This document shows, in pieces, positions 6,349 to 15,589 of a DNA stretch of 23,365 bases. The stretch covers positions 1 through 23,365 of the forward strand of contig CAZQCX010000022.1 in assembly GCA_964591705.1 (NCBI GenBank). The letters run 5' to 3'. Each line of letters opens with the position of its first letter. Positions within the stretch are counted from its first letter, which is position 1. The translations under genes were made by a program, and so were the position numbers. The notes beneath the pieces were generated by a model. It saw only the letters and a list, made by a program, of their open reading frames with translations, made no database searches and was not told where the DNA came from. Origin of the DNA: UBA11855 sp964591705 (GTDB lineage Archaea; Thermoproteota; Bathyarchaeia; Bathyarchaeales; Bathycorpusculaceae).

Positions 6349-8792
6349 GTCAATCAGATGTTGAAAAACTGCCATCCGAAGAATTGCGTATTGGTGTTTT
6401 TATTTGCCATTGTGGTCTGAACATTGCCGGCACCGTGGACATCAAGCAAGTAGTGGATTATGCGAAGACAATTCCTGACGTGGTTTTTGTGAAGGAGAAC
6501 CGCTACACTTGCGCAGATCCAGGACAAGAGGAAATTCGCAAAGCTATCAAGGAACAGAAACTCAACCGCGTTGTCGTTGCTGCCTGTTCTCCTCGCATGC
6601 ATGAAGCCACATTTAGGCGCACCGTTTCGGAAGCTGGATTAAACCCGTTTTTGTACGAGATGGCTAACATTCGCGAGTTTGCCTCGTGGTGTCATCCTAA
6701 TGCTCCTCAGGAAGCCACGGAACGCGCGAAGGATGCTGTGCGAATGGCAGTCGCAAAGGCACGGCTAATGATGCCTCTACAGACCATTGAGGTACCTGTC
6801 ACTAACAAAGCCTTGGTAATTGGCGGTGGAATAGCAGGTATGAACGCTGCGCTCGATTTGGCCGAGATGGGTTTCCAGGTTTACATGCTGGAGAACACTG
6901 AGAGCATTGGGGGACATATGGCTGCGCTTGACAAGACCTTTCCCACTCTTGACTGTAGCATTTGCATCGAAGGTCCAAAAATGGTTGACTGCGGACGGCA
7001 TCCGAATATCCAGATTTTTGCGAATTCTGACTTGGTTAAGGTCGAAGGATATGTAGGTAATTTCAAGGTGAAGATCCGCAAGAGACCTCGTTTTGTCATA
7101 GCTGAAAGGTGTACGGGCTGTGGCGAGTGTAAGGATGCTTGTCCGATTGAGTTCCCAAACGAGTGGGATATGAATCTGGGTACGCGAAAGGCAATTTCGG
7201 TGCCTTTTGATCAGGCTGTTCCGCTGATCTATTCAATCAATAAGGACTACTGCATTGAATGCTACAAGTGCGTTGACGTGTGTGGAGCAAGGGAGGCAAT
7301 CAACTTTGATCAGCGACCTGAGGAAGTCGACATAGAGGTCGGCGCAATCATTGTCTCGACAGGATTCGACGTTTACCTGCCTTATGATATGCCTTTGTTA
7401 GGCTATGGGAAATATCCCAACGTGATCACTAGCATGGAGTTTGAACGGCTAATCCTTGCAGCGGGTCCAACTGGGGGCAAGGTCATCAGACAATCTGATG
7501 GACAAAAACCTCATTCGGTCGCGTTCATTTTATGCGTGGGATCACGGGACAAGAACAAATACCCCTATTGCAGCAACTACTGTTGTATGTACACGATGAA
7601 ACATGTGGTTCAGCTGAAAGAGAAGTACAAGGAAGACGTTGAAGTTTACGTTTTCTTCATGGATATTCGTAGCCCAGGAAAAGGCTACGAGGAGTTCTAC
7701 GACCGTGCGCGTGAGAGAGGTGTGACTTTCATTCGCGGTCGGGTAAGTAGGATCGACGAGAATCCCGGGACACACAACTTAGTCGTTCATTCCGAGGATC
7801 AGACGTTGGGTCAGCCGATAGAGATTGAGGCTGAAATGGTGGTGCTTGCGACTGCTTCAACTCCGAAGAAAGGGTCAGATGAAGTTGCTCGTATTCTTAA
7901 CTTATCTCGGGGTGCTGACGGGTTCTTCATGGAGAGCCACCCTAAGTTGAAGCCTTTGGACGCTCCAACAGACGGTGTGTTTTATGCTGGAGCCTGTCAA
8001 GGGTTGAAGGATATTCCTGCCAGTGTTGCGCAAGGCTGTGGTGCTGCGTCGAGAGCAGCCACGGTCATTTCGAAGCCTAAGTGGAAGATTGAACCCATAA
8101 TTTCGGTAATTGACGAGAGCAGGTGCAGAAACAAGACGGCAAAGTGCGGTATCTGCGAAGACAAATGTCCTTATGGCGCAATAAAAGTCGAGCCAAACAA
8201 GGCTGCCCAAGTCATAACCGCGAGCTGCCATGGTTGTGGAACATGTGTTGCTGAATGCCCTCACGATGCTATTACTCAGTTGCATTTCACTGACGCGCAA
8301 ATCCTAGCTCAAATACGCACAGCGCTTGAAGATAAACCCGAGGACAAGATTCTGGCGATTCTCTGTAATTGGTGTAGCTATGCTGGGGCGGACTTGGCTG
8401 GCACAAGCAGGTTTGAATATCCTCCATCCGTTCGCGCGATTCGAGTTATGTGTTCAGGAAGAGTCGACAGGGATTTCGTACTTGAGGCTTTCAGGCTAGG
8501 CGCTGGAACGGTGCTGATTGGGGCTTGTCACCTGCCGTATGACTGCCACTACATTAACGGAAACTATAAAATGAAAGCAAGAACCGACGCACTAAGAGGT
8601 ATGCTCGAAAAGCTTGGTTTAAGCCCCCAGAGGTTCCGAGTTGAATACGTTTCAGCTGCTGAGGGCATACACTATGCCGAGGTAATTCGAGAGATAGATT
8701 CTGACATGAAGGCGCTTGGAGAAGAAAAAATAAAGGCGGAAAACGCGAAGCTGAAACCTATAATTGAAAACATGCTCAAGCGCAAGAAATAG
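6345..8792 (+). CDS. hdrA: HdrA-like flavoprotein fused to an MvhD-type [2Fe-2S] domain
   Basis: An 815-residue fusion. Residues 1-650 are HdrA. The N-terminal cluster domain has CHCG (Cys21, Cys23), Cys55 and Cys81. The FAD fold has VIGGGIAGMNAAL (158-170), followed by conserved Cys204, Cys207 and Cys216. Ferredoxin motifs start at Cys256 and Cys303, with another pair at Cys601-608 and Cys628-638. Residues about 668-780 match MvhD/FrhD, the hydrogenase delta subunit: CNWCSYAGADLAG (674-686), RVMCSGRV (700-707), and GACHLPYDCHY (726-736). HdrA is the flavin-bifurcating subunit of heterodisulfide-reductase-type complexes, and MvhD normally carries electrons into it. The same fusion is known in HdrA2 of Methanosarcina. 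No hdrB or hdrC follows within this window, so the catalytic partner must be encoded elsewhere or differ. Confidence 0.93.
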   Translation: MSQSDVEKLPSEELRIGVFICHCGLNIAGTVDIKQVVDYAKTIPDVVFVKENRYTCADPGQEEIRKAIKEQKLNRVVVAACSPRMHEATFRRTVSEAGLNPFLYEMANIREFASWCHPNAPQEATERAKDAVRMAVAKARLMMPLQTIEVPVTNKALVIGGGIAGMNAALDLAEMGFQVYMLENTESIGGHMAALDKTFPTLDCSICIEGPKMVDCGRHPNIQIFANSDLVKVEGYVGNFKVKIRKRPRFVIAERCTGCGECKDACPIEFPNEWDMNLGTRKAISVPFDQAVPLIYSINKDYCIECYKCVDVCGAREAINFDQRPEEVDIEVGAIIVSTGFDVYLPYDMPLLGYGKYPNVITSMEFERLILAAGPTGGKVIRQSDGQKPHSVAFILCVGSRDKNKYPYCSNYCCMYTMKHVVQLKEKYKEDVEVYVFFMDIRSPGKGYEEFYDRARERGVTFIRGRVSRIDENPGTHNLVVHSEDQTLGQPIEIEAEMVVLATASTPKKGSDEVARILNLSRGADGFFMESHPKLKPLDAPTDGVFYAGACQGLKDIPASVAQGCGAASRAATVISKPKWKIEPIISVIDESRCRNKTAKCGICEDKCPYGAIKVEPNKAAQVITASCHGCGTCVAECPHDAITQLHFTDAQILAQIRTALEDKPEDKILAILCNWCSYAGADLAGTSRFEYPPSVRAIRVMCSGRVDRDFVLEAFRLGAGTVLIGACHLPYDCHYINGNYKMKARTDALRGMLEKLGLSPQRFRVEYVSAAEGIHYAEVIREIDSDMKALGEEKIKAENAKLKPIIENMLKRKK

Positions 8793-9083
8793 AGAAATCG
8801 TAATCTTGCCAAAAAAACTTTTCAATTGCTTTTGATTCGATTGTTAATTTGAGTTGAGTATCCTAAAACACAGTGTGACCCTTGCACCAATGATCTTGAT
8901 TACTGAGGGGCTCAAACCATTTTTTTCGAATTCAAGAACACACAGCGCAAGACAGTCCCAACACTGGAAAGTTGAACCTATTGTCATTTCTTATTAACGC
9001 AAATGATCATCGCGTGTCCCGAGCTCCAGCATGGCGCTTTAGGAAAAGCTGTTCCCCCAACAGAAGGTTTCTATTAATCCATA
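8793..9083. other. intergenic region between convergent hdrA and permease genes
   Basis: There is no convincing gene here. The first 50 bases after hdrA are T- and A-rich (with CTTTT runs near 8817-8835) and may serve as a U-rich archaeal terminator. The rest shows no repeat or RNA gene I can recognise, apart from the terminator-like hairpin at 9044-9063. Confidence 0.5.
9044..9063 (-). terminator. intrinsic-terminator-like hairpin after the APC permease gene
   Basis: On the minus strand, CTGTT (9063-9059) and AACAG (9053-9049) pair around a five-G loop and are followed by C and TTTT (9047-9044). It begins about 20 bases past the permease stop at 9084. The stem is short, but the position and T-run fit termination. 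Confidence 0.45.
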
Positions 9084-10388
9084 CTAGTCTCGTTTGTTTG
9101 GCTGGAGTTGACTATTCTGTGATCTTTTCCTAATCGAATAGAAGGTTATCCCAATCAGGATGAACGCAACACCTGTAATCCAGGCAAATGGCGCAACAAA
9201 TATGACAGCACACAACAAAATCAGACAAGTAATAAGACCGAGCATAGGCATTACCCCTTTTAGTTTCATGTTGTTTCGTTCCAGCTTCAGTGAGGCGGCG
9301 TTAACAAGTACATACCAGAATAACAAGGCGAAAGTGCTAACCACCACAATGCCCGATAGATCTGCAAACAGGACTAGGACAACCATCGCTAACCCAACGC
9401 TCCAAATCGAGATGTGCGGTGTTCCAAACTTTGCGCTCAATATACTTAATGCTTGAGGGAGGTCTCTTCTTCGGGCCATGGAAAAGATCATTCTGCTCAC
9501 GCCCAAGATGGATGTTAACAAAACGGTTGCTGTTGCCAACAGACCGCCTATTGAAATGATTTGAACAGCAACGGGATTTCCAGTGGCGCCAATAGCATAT
9601 GACAGCGGTGAATTTGCGGATGCAAGATTATCAGATCCCACGAGTCCCACAGCAACTATGCCAACGAGCAGGTAGACTACGGTGGAAATGGCTAGGGCCA
9701 AGAAGATGGCTCTCGGCACGTTTCGTTTTGCATCTTTGATCTCTTCTGCTATGATCGTTGCCCTAGCGAAACCGCCATAAGCAAAAAAGATGAAGTAAGC
9801 GCCGAAAAGAACGCCCTTTCCTAGAGGCTCAAATGGCATGAAATTCGGAGGGTGTATGTAAATTATTCCGAATACCACGAAAAACCCTAAGAGCGCTAGC
9901 TTGGCAATTACCAGACCGCTGTTTATGAAGGCAGACTGGCGTGTTCCTACATAATTCAAAGCTGTGAAAACCAAACATACCCAGGCAGCAACAGCTTTCG
10001 GGGGAATTTCTGGAATCGCACTCGTCAAGTAGTAAGCAAATCCGAGACTGACTGCTGCTCCGCCAAAAGTATTCGCCACAATCCACATCCAACCCGAAAG
10101 AAAACCTGCTGTGGGTGAGATTAGCTGGCGTACGTATTCGTAGCCGCTTCCTTCAATAGGCTGCCATGCTGTCAGGCGGACAAAACTCAGTGCAGTCAGA
10201 AGAGCGACGGCGGCTGCAATACCCATTGATATCACTAGGGCTGAGCCCGCTAAACCTGCAACAATGCCTGTTACAACGAAGATGCCGCTTCCTATGATTG
10301 CGCCAACGTTAATTGCAGTGGCACTCCACAGGCCTATGGTCTTCCTAAGGTCTTCTTGTTTGTTTTCTTTCATTGCAAGTGCTTCCAT
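9084..10388 (-). CDS. APC-superfamily amino acid permease
   Basis: A 434-residue integral membrane protein with about 12 hydrophobic segments, the usual APC size. The first helix holds INVGAIIGSGIFVVTG, the unwound substrate-binding motif of amino acid/polyamine/organocation transporters. FFAYGGFARATIIAEEIKDA in helix 6 and the loop after it is the second family hallmark. These proteins import amino acids with a proton or ion, or exchange them. The substrate cannot be read from sequence. ATG 10388 has no clear Shine-Dalgarno sequence. A second ATG at 10373 begins MKENKQED and could be the true start. A GATAAAGG element about 35-40 bases upstream may be the promoter. It diverges from the phosphoribosyltransferase gene and stands alone. 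Confidence 0.92.
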   Translation of the reverse strand: MEALAMKENKQEDLRKTIGLWSATAINVGAIIGSGIFVVTGIVAGLAGSALVISMGIAAAVALLTALSFVRLTAWQPIEGSGYEYVRQLISPTAGFLSGWMWIVANTFGGAAVSLGFAYYLTSAIPEIPPKAVAAWVCLVFTALNYVGTRQSAFINSGLVIAKLALLGFFVVFGIIYIHPPNFMPFEPLGKGVLFGAYFIFFAYGGFARATIIAEEIKDAKRNVPRAIFLALAISTVVYLLVGIVAVGLVGSDNLASANSPLSYAIGATGNPVAVQIISIGGLLATATVLLTSILGVSRMIFSMARRRDLPQALSILSAKFGTPHISIWSVGLAMVVLVLFADLSGIVVVSTFALLFWYVLVNAASLKLERNNMKLKGVMPMLGLITCLILLCAVIFVAPFAWITGVAFILIGITFYSIRKRSQNSQLQPNKRD

Positions 10389-10569
10389 ATCTGTTGCTTT
10401 TGTGTCGTTTGCCCAGGTGAAAGCCTTTATCTGCTAGCGTGGACTTGCGAGTCAAGTCAAATACAAACGGTGGAGGTTTAAATTTCTTGTCGGACTGACG
10501 AGGCAGGGATTGCGTTGCAAGGGACTTATTAAGCCGATGATACAAATTGACCAGAACGGGGAAGCGGAA

Positions 10570-11190
10570 ATGGTTTCCAGTTTCGGGTTTGAAGTGCCAA
10601 GCTGGCACAAAGTGTATGATATGCTCCTAGAGTTAGCTGAGAGAATCAGTTTGGAAGGATTTAAACCTGATATCATCGTGGGCATTTCGAGAGGCGGTTG
10701 GCTGCCAGCTCGTGTCTTGTCAGATTTGCTTGAGAACCCCTATATCACAAGTGTTGGCGCCGAATTCTACGTGGGTGTATATGAAACCATTAGTGAACCT
10801 CGCTTGACTCAGCAGATCCCAGTGAGCGTTTTTGATAAGAGAATATTGCTTGTGGACGATGTGGTTGATACTGGCAAGAGCGCAGTGTTGATCAGAGATC
10901 ATTTATCTCGACAAGGTGTTAAGGAAACTATGATTTTGACCCTTTACTACAAACCATGGAGCGCGATCAAACCTGACTTTTATGGCGAGGAGACAAGTGA
11001 CTGGATTGTTTTCCCTTGGGAAATCAAGGAGACGCTGACTAAGCTGGAGAAGAAAAGCAAAGAGGCGGGTGAATCATTCGAGGACGCGATTTCACGACTT
11101 GTCAAGTCCGGCGTTAGCAAAGAGTTGGTTGACCGGTTGCTGAAGCATCAATCGGCATCTTCGTCTCCCCCGAACGGAGATGCTGCATAG
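10570..11190 (+). CDS. purine-type phosphoribosyltransferase
   Basis: A 206-residue type I phosphoribosyltransferase. It joins a free base to PRPP, giving a nucleotide and pyrophosphate. The PRPP loop is ILLVDDVVDTGKS (92-104). The first PRT strand is DIIVGISRGGWLPARVLSD (34-52). SDWIVFPWE (143-151) is typical of archaeal Hpt-like (COG2236) enzymes. I choose ATG 10570, preceded by GGGGAAGCGG, over ATG 10537 and TTG 10510, because the conserved fold starts right after it. The C-terminal 50 residues are charged and helical, longer than in minimal enzymes. It lies 42 bases before a nucleoside phosphorylase gene and close to a nucleoside-type ABC transporter. This supports salvage of purine bases, although the exact base is inferred. 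Confidence 0.88.
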   Translation: MVSSFGFEVPSWHKVYDMLLELAERISLEGFKPDIIVGISRGGWLPARVLSDLLENPYITSVGAEFYVGVYETISEPRLTQQIPVSVFDKRILLVDDVVDTGKSAVLIRDHLSRQGVKETMILTLYYKPWSAIKPDFYGEETSDWIVFPWEIKETLTKLEKKSKEAGESFEDAISRLVKSGVSKELVDRLLKHQSASSSPPNGDAA

Positions 11191-11205
11191 AGTGCGGTGG
11201 AAGAG

Positions 11206-11213
11206 TTTATTTT
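11206..11213 (+). promoter_or_regulatory. candidate TATA box for a leaderless phosphorylase transcript
   Basis: TTTATTTT is centred about 24 bases before ATG 11233, the spacing expected if transcription starts at or next to the start codon. No Shine-Dalgarno sequence precedes that ATG. It suggests the phosphorylase has its own promoter in addition to read-through from the phosphoribosyltransferase gene. Confidence 0.35.
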
Positions 11214-11232
11214 CATGTTGCGAACACTCTAA

Positions 11233-12012
11233 ATGGGAATCAGCTTGAAGAGGTTCATCCAGCCTCACATAATGTGCACCACCAAAGACGTGGCGAAATA
11301 TGTTTTACTGCCTGGTGACCCACGACGAGTTGAGATAATTGCTTCTTTCCTAGATGATAGTCGCAAAGTGGCAGACTACCGTGGTTTCATAACCTACAGC
11401 GGGAGCAAGGATGGTGTTGGCATTTCTGTTTGCTCAACCGGAATAGGCTGTCCATCAGCGGCAATAGTGGTCGAGGAGTTATCGCGGATCGGTGCTGAGA
11501 TCTTCATCCGAGTTGGCACGACAGGAGCGCTTCAGGAGTATGTTCAGATGGGAGATGTTGTTATTGCTTCTGCGGCAGTGCGAGCTGATGGAGCTTCGAG
11601 AATCTGCGTGCCACTCGAGTTTCCTGCGGTTGCAGACTTTGAAGTGTGCTCAGCATTGCGAGAGGCAGCGAGAAAACGTGAAAGGAAGACGCATTTTGGT
11701 GTGGTTTTAAGCACAGACGCCTTCTATGGCAACCTTGAAAACCTGAAATGCTGGAGCAAGGTGGGCGTCTTGTGTGTTGAGATGGAGAGCTCGGTAATAT
11801 TCACCATCGCAGCTTTGAAGAAGCTGAAAGCCGGATCGATATTGGCGGTCGACGGAAATCCTTTGTTAGGTGTTGGAAAGGGCGAGTTTGAGCCTGGCGA
11901 GCACAAGGGTGAACTTGATGATCGTGTTGTGTCTGCCATTAGGGAGGAAGCGAAGATAGCGATAGACGCGACTTTGATTATGGAGAAGAACTCCAAGGCT
12001 ATCAGGAAATAG
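11233..12012 (+). CDS. nucleoside phosphorylase (uridine/purine nucleoside phosphorylase family)
   Basis: A 259-residue enzyme of the UdP/PNP family (COG2820), which splits nucleosides with phosphate into a free base and ribose-1-phosphate. Motifs in order are LLPGDPRR (25-32, phosphate-binding), STGIGCPSAAIVVEEL (68-83), RVGTTGAL (93-100), FYGNLEN (164-170, base side), and VEMESS (182-187, whose Glu holds the ribose hydroxyls). ILAVDGNP (203-210) puts an Asp near where purine phosphorylases have their catalytic Asp, which hints at purine use but does not prove it. It follows a phosphoribosyltransferase gene and converges with a BMP transporter operon. That places it between nucleoside import and base reuse. 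Confidence 0.9.
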   Translation: MGISLKRFIQPHIMCTTKDVAKYVLLPGDPRRVEIIASFLDDSRKVADYRGFITYSGSKDGVGISVCSTGIGCPSAAIVVEELSRIGAEIFIRVGTTGALQEYVQMGDVVIASAAVRADGASRICVPLEFPAVADFEVCSALREAARKRERKTHFGVVLSTDAFYGNLENLKCWSKVGVLCVEMESSVIFTIAALKKLKAGSILAVDGNPLLGVGKGEFEPGEHKGELDDRVVSAIREEAKIAIDATLIMEKNSKAIRK

Positions 12013-12055
12013 AATGCAAAAAGCATTGTTTTCGATTGCCTGTTGTCTGCGGTGG

Positions 12056-12982
12056 CTACTCTTTTACATATGGCTTGTAATCGCTCGGTGGAACGCGTTT
12101 TCTGGCAAAGACTGCCACAACTACAATGGTTAAAACGTAAGGCAGGGTCAGTATTATCTGAGAAGGAAGCGCCCCAACTGATTGCAGTCTCATTTGCAGT
12201 GCGTCTGCAAAACCGAAAAGCAGACTTGCGCCGAGGGCTCCGAATGGTGTCCACCCTCCTAGGATCATGGCGGCCAAAGCGATGAAGCCACGTCCTCCGG
12301 TCATACCAAGAACGAAGACGTTTAGATGACCCAGCGATAGGAATGCGCCTCCCAATCCAGATAGCATGCCGCTCACGATGAGGCACAGGTACTTGGTTCT
12401 GTATACATTTACACCGGTTGTGTCAGCCGCTGCTGGATGTTCGCCAACTGCTCTTATCCTCAGTCCCACGTGCGTCTTGGACAAGAGGATGTATGATAGC
12501 ACAACAATAATCAATGATACGTATACGAGTGGGGTCTGTTTTCCTAAGATTTCGCCAACTGCGGGGACATCTCTTAGCAACGGAATAGTGATAGTCTCGA
12601 GACCTTGAACGTTTTGAGAGGCGCCTCTTGATCCCCAGATAACTTGTGACATGTAAGCCGTGAAGCCTATAGCGAACAGGTTTATTCCTGTGCCACTGAC
12701 TATCTGGTCTCCAGCAAATCGAACAGTCAGCAGACCGTGAACGAGACCCAGTGCTCCACCTGCTAGGATGCTTGCTGCCACTCCTGCCCACGGATTGCCG
12801 GTTGTGTAAGTTGCGAATACGCCAGAGAAAGCTCCTGTGAGCATCATGCCTTCTAAGGCTATGTTAACAATTCCCGCTCTCTCGGAAAATATGCCGCCGA
12901 GAGATGCGAATACCAGCGGAGTTGCCATCCTCAAGGCTGCGGCAAAGAGCCCAACGTTGACTATGTCGATTATGCTTACCAT
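12056..12982 (-). CDS. BMP-type nucleoside ABC transporter permease 2
   Basis: A 308-residue membrane protein with about 8-9 hydrophobic segments, of the BPD_transp_2 family (NupQ/YufQ-like). Family hallmarks are GIVNIALEGMMLTGAF near the N-terminus and the cytoplasmic GEHPAAADTTGVNV, where it meets the ATPase. I use ATG 12982, which has GGGGG six bases upstream and overlaps the stop of the preceding permease as ATGGTAA. A start 24 bases earlier would lie deeper in that gene. It is the last gene of the four-gene transporter operon. With permease 1 it should form a heterodimeric channel for nucleosides. The substrate class is inferred from the binding protein and the neighbouring salvage enzymes. 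Confidence 0.92.
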   Translation of the reverse strand: MVSIIDIVNVGLFAAALRMATPLVFASLGGIFSERAGIVNIALEGMMLTGAFSGVFATYTTGNPWAGVAASILAGGALGLVHGLLTVRFAGDQIVSGTGINLFAIGFTAYMSQVIWGSRGASQNVQGLETITIPLLRDVPAVGEILGKQTPLVYVSLIIVVLSYILLSKTHVGLRIRAVGEHPAAADTTGVNVYRTKYLCLIVSGMLSGLGGAFLSLGHLNVFVLGMTGGRGFIALAAMILGGWTPFGALGASLLFGFADALQMRLQSVGALPSQIILTLPYVLTIVVVAVFARKRVPPSDYKPYVKE

Positions 12983-14070
12983 TTGAAGCCCCCTTTTCTG
13001 AGGCAATATCTAATTAGTTTTGGCGCTGCGACGAATAGCACAATTAGGGCTTGAAGTACAAATATTATGTCAAGGGGGACGCCCGTTACTCTATTCATCG
13101 TCATTCCGCCGCTCCTGAGCGCTCCGAAGAATATGGCAGCTACTACAGCGCCTATGGGGTTTAGGCCGCCTATGAGTGCGACCGCTAGTCCATCCCATCC
13201 GTAGCCTGGAGAGAAGCCGTCTATGAAACGTCTGTGGACTCCCAGTACTTCTCCTGCTCCTCCGAGTCCTGCGATTGCACCGCTGACTACTAAAGCAACA
13301 ATTATACCTTTCTTCACGTTGATGCCTGCATTTTTGGCAGCCGTCGGATTGAGTCCTATGGCTCTCACCTCGTAGCCAACAGTTGTTTTGTCGAGCAAGA
13401 AAGCTGTAATCCAAGCGGTAGCTATGGCGATGATAAAGGCGACTGAGAGTTGTGTCGGTGGCAGAATACGAGGTAATTCAGCGGAAGGCGCAACCATGAC
13501 AGTTCTCGCCACCCAACTACCCGGCTCTTTCAGGGGATAGTTTACCATATAGCTCGTTAAATACAATGCGACATAGTTTGCCATCATTGTCGTTATTACT
13601 TCATGTGCTCCAAGTTTTGCTTTCAAGATTGCAGGGATGAAACCCCACAGTGCCCCTCCAGCAGCGCCGGCCAATACCGCCAACAATGAATGGACGAGTA
13701 TGGGAAGTCCGTTGAAGGATATGCCCACTATCGCGGCGACAAACCCTCCGATTAGCAGTTGACCTTCGGCGCCTATGTTGAAGAGACCACACTTGAACGA
13801 AAAGAGAAAGGCTAGCGCAGTGAAGATAATCGGAGTTGCTTGTGTTAGAGTTTGTCCTATGCCGTGCAAGTCACCGAACGCTCCCGTTAACATGGTGCCG
13901 TATGCTTCGATCGGCGAGTGGCCTGTTGCCAGAATTACTAGCGCGCCAATGAGTAGAGCTCCAGCAACGGCAACTATTTGGAAACGTGCAGCCTTTGCCA
14001 GATCTACCATTTCGGATAACATTTTGTCGACTATTTGACTGGATTTTTGAGTTTTGTCTTCTTTAGTCAT
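12976..14070 (-). CDS. BMP-type nucleoside ABC transporter permease 1
   Basis: A 364-residue membrane protein of the same family as permease 2 but longer, as is usual for NupP/YufP-like partners. It has a soluble, charged N-terminus of about 28 residues (MTKEDKTQKSSQ). The hallmark is CGLFNIGAEGQLLIGGF in the first part. GLNPTAAKNAGINV matches the ATPase-coupling loop of permease 2 (GEHPAAADTTGVNV). GGLNPIGAVVAAIFFGALRSGG lies near the C-terminus. ATG 14070 follows a GGGGG run and overlaps the ATPase stop by eight bases, so translation is coupled. Confidence 0.92.
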   Translation of the reverse strand: MTKEDKTQKSSQIVDKMLSEMVDLAKAARFQIVAVAGALLIGALVILATGHSPIEAYGTMLTGAFGDLHGIGQTLTQATPIIFTALAFLFSFKCGLFNIGAEGQLLIGGFVAAIVGISFNGLPILVHSLLAVLAGAAGGALWGFIPAILKAKLGAHEVITTMMANYVALYLTSYMVNYPLKEPGSWVARTVMVAPSAELPRILPPTQLSVAFIIAIATAWITAFLLDKTTVGYEVRAIGLNPTAAKNAGINVKKGIIVALVVSGAIAGLGGAGEVLGVHRRFIDGFSPGYGWDGLAVALIGGLNPIGAVVAAIFFGALRSGGMTMNRVTGVPLDIIFVLQALIVLFVAAPKLIRYCLRKGGFKW

Positions 14071-15580
14071 TTTTTCCCCCAGTCATTAGAAGCCCCAAGT
14101 CTATCTCATTCGTTTCATGGCTTTCTCTTATTGCAACGATATTTCCTTCGTAGATAACAGCGATTCTGTCGCTTAGAGCGAGTATTTCTTCGAGATCCGT
14201 GGATATCAGGAGAATGGCGGCTCCTTTGTCCCGCATTTCCAGGAGCTTCCTGCGGACGTAGTCAGTGGCTCCAACGTCCAATCCTCTAGTTGGCTGGGCA
14301 GCGATTATGAGCTTTGGTTCAGCGCTGAACTCTCGTGCTACCACGACTCTCTGTTGGGTGCCGCCTGAAAGGTTGCCTGCGAGGGTGTCTTTGCTTGGTG
14401 TTTTAATAGAGTATTCTTGGATCTGTTGCTCTGCAAAATCAGCTATTCTTTTTGGATCCAATCTCAGCCATTTTTTTGCGAAAGGTGGTTTGTCGTGACG
14501 TCCCAGTATCAAGTTTTCTTGGACGGAGAAACCTACTATCAACCCTTTCTTTTGTCTGTCCTCTGGCACATTAGAAAAGCCCCTTTCTATTCTTTCGTGA
14601 GTGGACAGGTTTTGTATCTGCTCACCATTCAACGTAATTCTCCCAGATACAGGTTTTCTTGTTCCAGTCAAAACTTCAACTAGCTCGGTTTGGCCATTTC
14701 CTTCGACGCCTGCTATTCCGAGTATCTCGGACTTGCGAACTGTGAAGGTTACATCTCTCAGAGCTGGGAGCTTGCGATCATTTGTTGCACTCAATTTTTC
14801 AACCTGAAGAACAGTGGTGGCTGATGCATGTTTTTCTTTTCTGCATGTTGGGAGCATCTCTCGTCCAATCATCATCTCAGCCAATTCTTTCGGGTTTGTT
14901 TTGTCCACGTCCACAGTTCCTACGATTGTTCCTTTTCTCAGAACTGTGACCCTGTTGCATATGGCGCAGACTTCTTTTAGTTTGTGAGATATGAACACTA
15001 CAGATTGGCCCTGTTGTCTCAGTGTTTTGACTGCATCAAAAAGATGTTCCGCCTCCTGTGGCGTGAGCACAGATGTAGGTTCGTCCAGAATCAGAATTTC
15101 GGCGCCTCGAAACAACGCCTTCAGGATTTCCACTCTTTGTTGAATCCCGACTGGGAGCGAGTTCACAGTGGCCTTGGGGTCTACTTGCAGTCCGTACCGA
15201 ACGGAGAGGGCTCTGGTTTGGTTGATAGCTTCAGCGGTGTCGAATAGGAGGTTGTTCCTTCGTGGTTCGTGTCCCAAAACAATATTCTCAGCGACTGTGA
15301 GTGAAGGAACGAGCATGAAGTTTTGATGTACCATGCCTATGCCGAGCTTTATTGCAGTGGCTGGGCTGTCGATTACCACTGGTTTTCCATTTACGAAAAT
15401 CTGTCCTCTGTCTGGTTGATATAGGCCATATAAGATGCTCATTAGAACCGTCTTTCCGGCTCCATTTTCTCCTAACAGTCCATGAACCTCGCCTTTTTCT
15501 AGGATGAAGTTTATGTTTGCATTAGCGACTACGCCGGGAAAGGCTTTACTTATGCCTTTCATTTCGACGGCTGAGGTCAT
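14063..15580 (-). CDS. BMP-type nucleoside ABC transporter ATPase (two ABC domains)
   Basis: A 505-residue tandem ATPase that powers sugar- and nucleoside-type importers. Domain 1 is canonical at the P-loop: GENGAGKT (37-44), signature LPVGIQQR (142-149), Walker B ILILDEP (162-168) and a downstream His in VVFISHK. Domain 2 has a divergent P-loop GVEGNGQT (291-298), a good signature LSGGTQQR (404-411), and a Walker B LIIAAQP (424-430) lacking the catalytic Glu. That is normal for this family and means one working hydrolysis site. ATG 15580 has no Shine-Dalgarno sequence. A T-tract and a TTAAAT element in the 39-base gap upstream may mean partial termination after the binding protein and an internal start. 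Confidence 0.94.
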   Translation of the reverse strand: MTSAVEMKGISKAFPGVVANANINFILEKGEVHGLLGENGAGKTVLMSILYGLYQPDRGQIFVNGKPVVIDSPATAIKLGIGMVHQNFMLVPSLTVAENIVLGHEPRRNNLLFDTAEAINQTRALSVRYGLQVDPKATVNSLPVGIQQRVEILKALFRGAEILILDEPTSVLTPQEAEHLFDAVKTLRQQGQSVVFISHKLKEVCAICNRVTVLRKGTIVGTVDVDKTNPKELAEMMIGREMLPTCRKEKHASATTVLQVEKLSATNDRKLPALRDVTFTVRKSEILGIAGVEGNGQTELVEVLTGTRKPVSGRITLNGEQIQNLSTHERIERGFSNVPEDRQKKGLIVGFSVQENLILGRHDKPPFAKKWLRLDPKRIADFAEQQIQEYSIKTPSKDTLAGNLSGGTQQRVVVAREFSAEPKLIIAAQPTRGLDVGATDYVRRKLLEMRDKGAAILLISTDLEEILALSDRIAVIYEGNIVAIRESHETNEIDLGLLMTGGKND

Positions 15581-15589
15581 AAATGATAG

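Noticed and set aside
7902..8300. 132-codon minus-strand ORF inside hdrA
   Set aside because: It is a shadow of the HdrA frame with no recognisable domain.
12043..12285. 80-codon plus-strand ORF after the phosphorylase
   Set aside because: It is antisense to the well-supported permease 2 C-terminus.
11724..12386. 220-codon minus-strand ORF
   Set aside because: It lies across the phosphorylase gene and the end of permease 2 in the wrong frame; it is Arg/Ser/His-rich with no family features.
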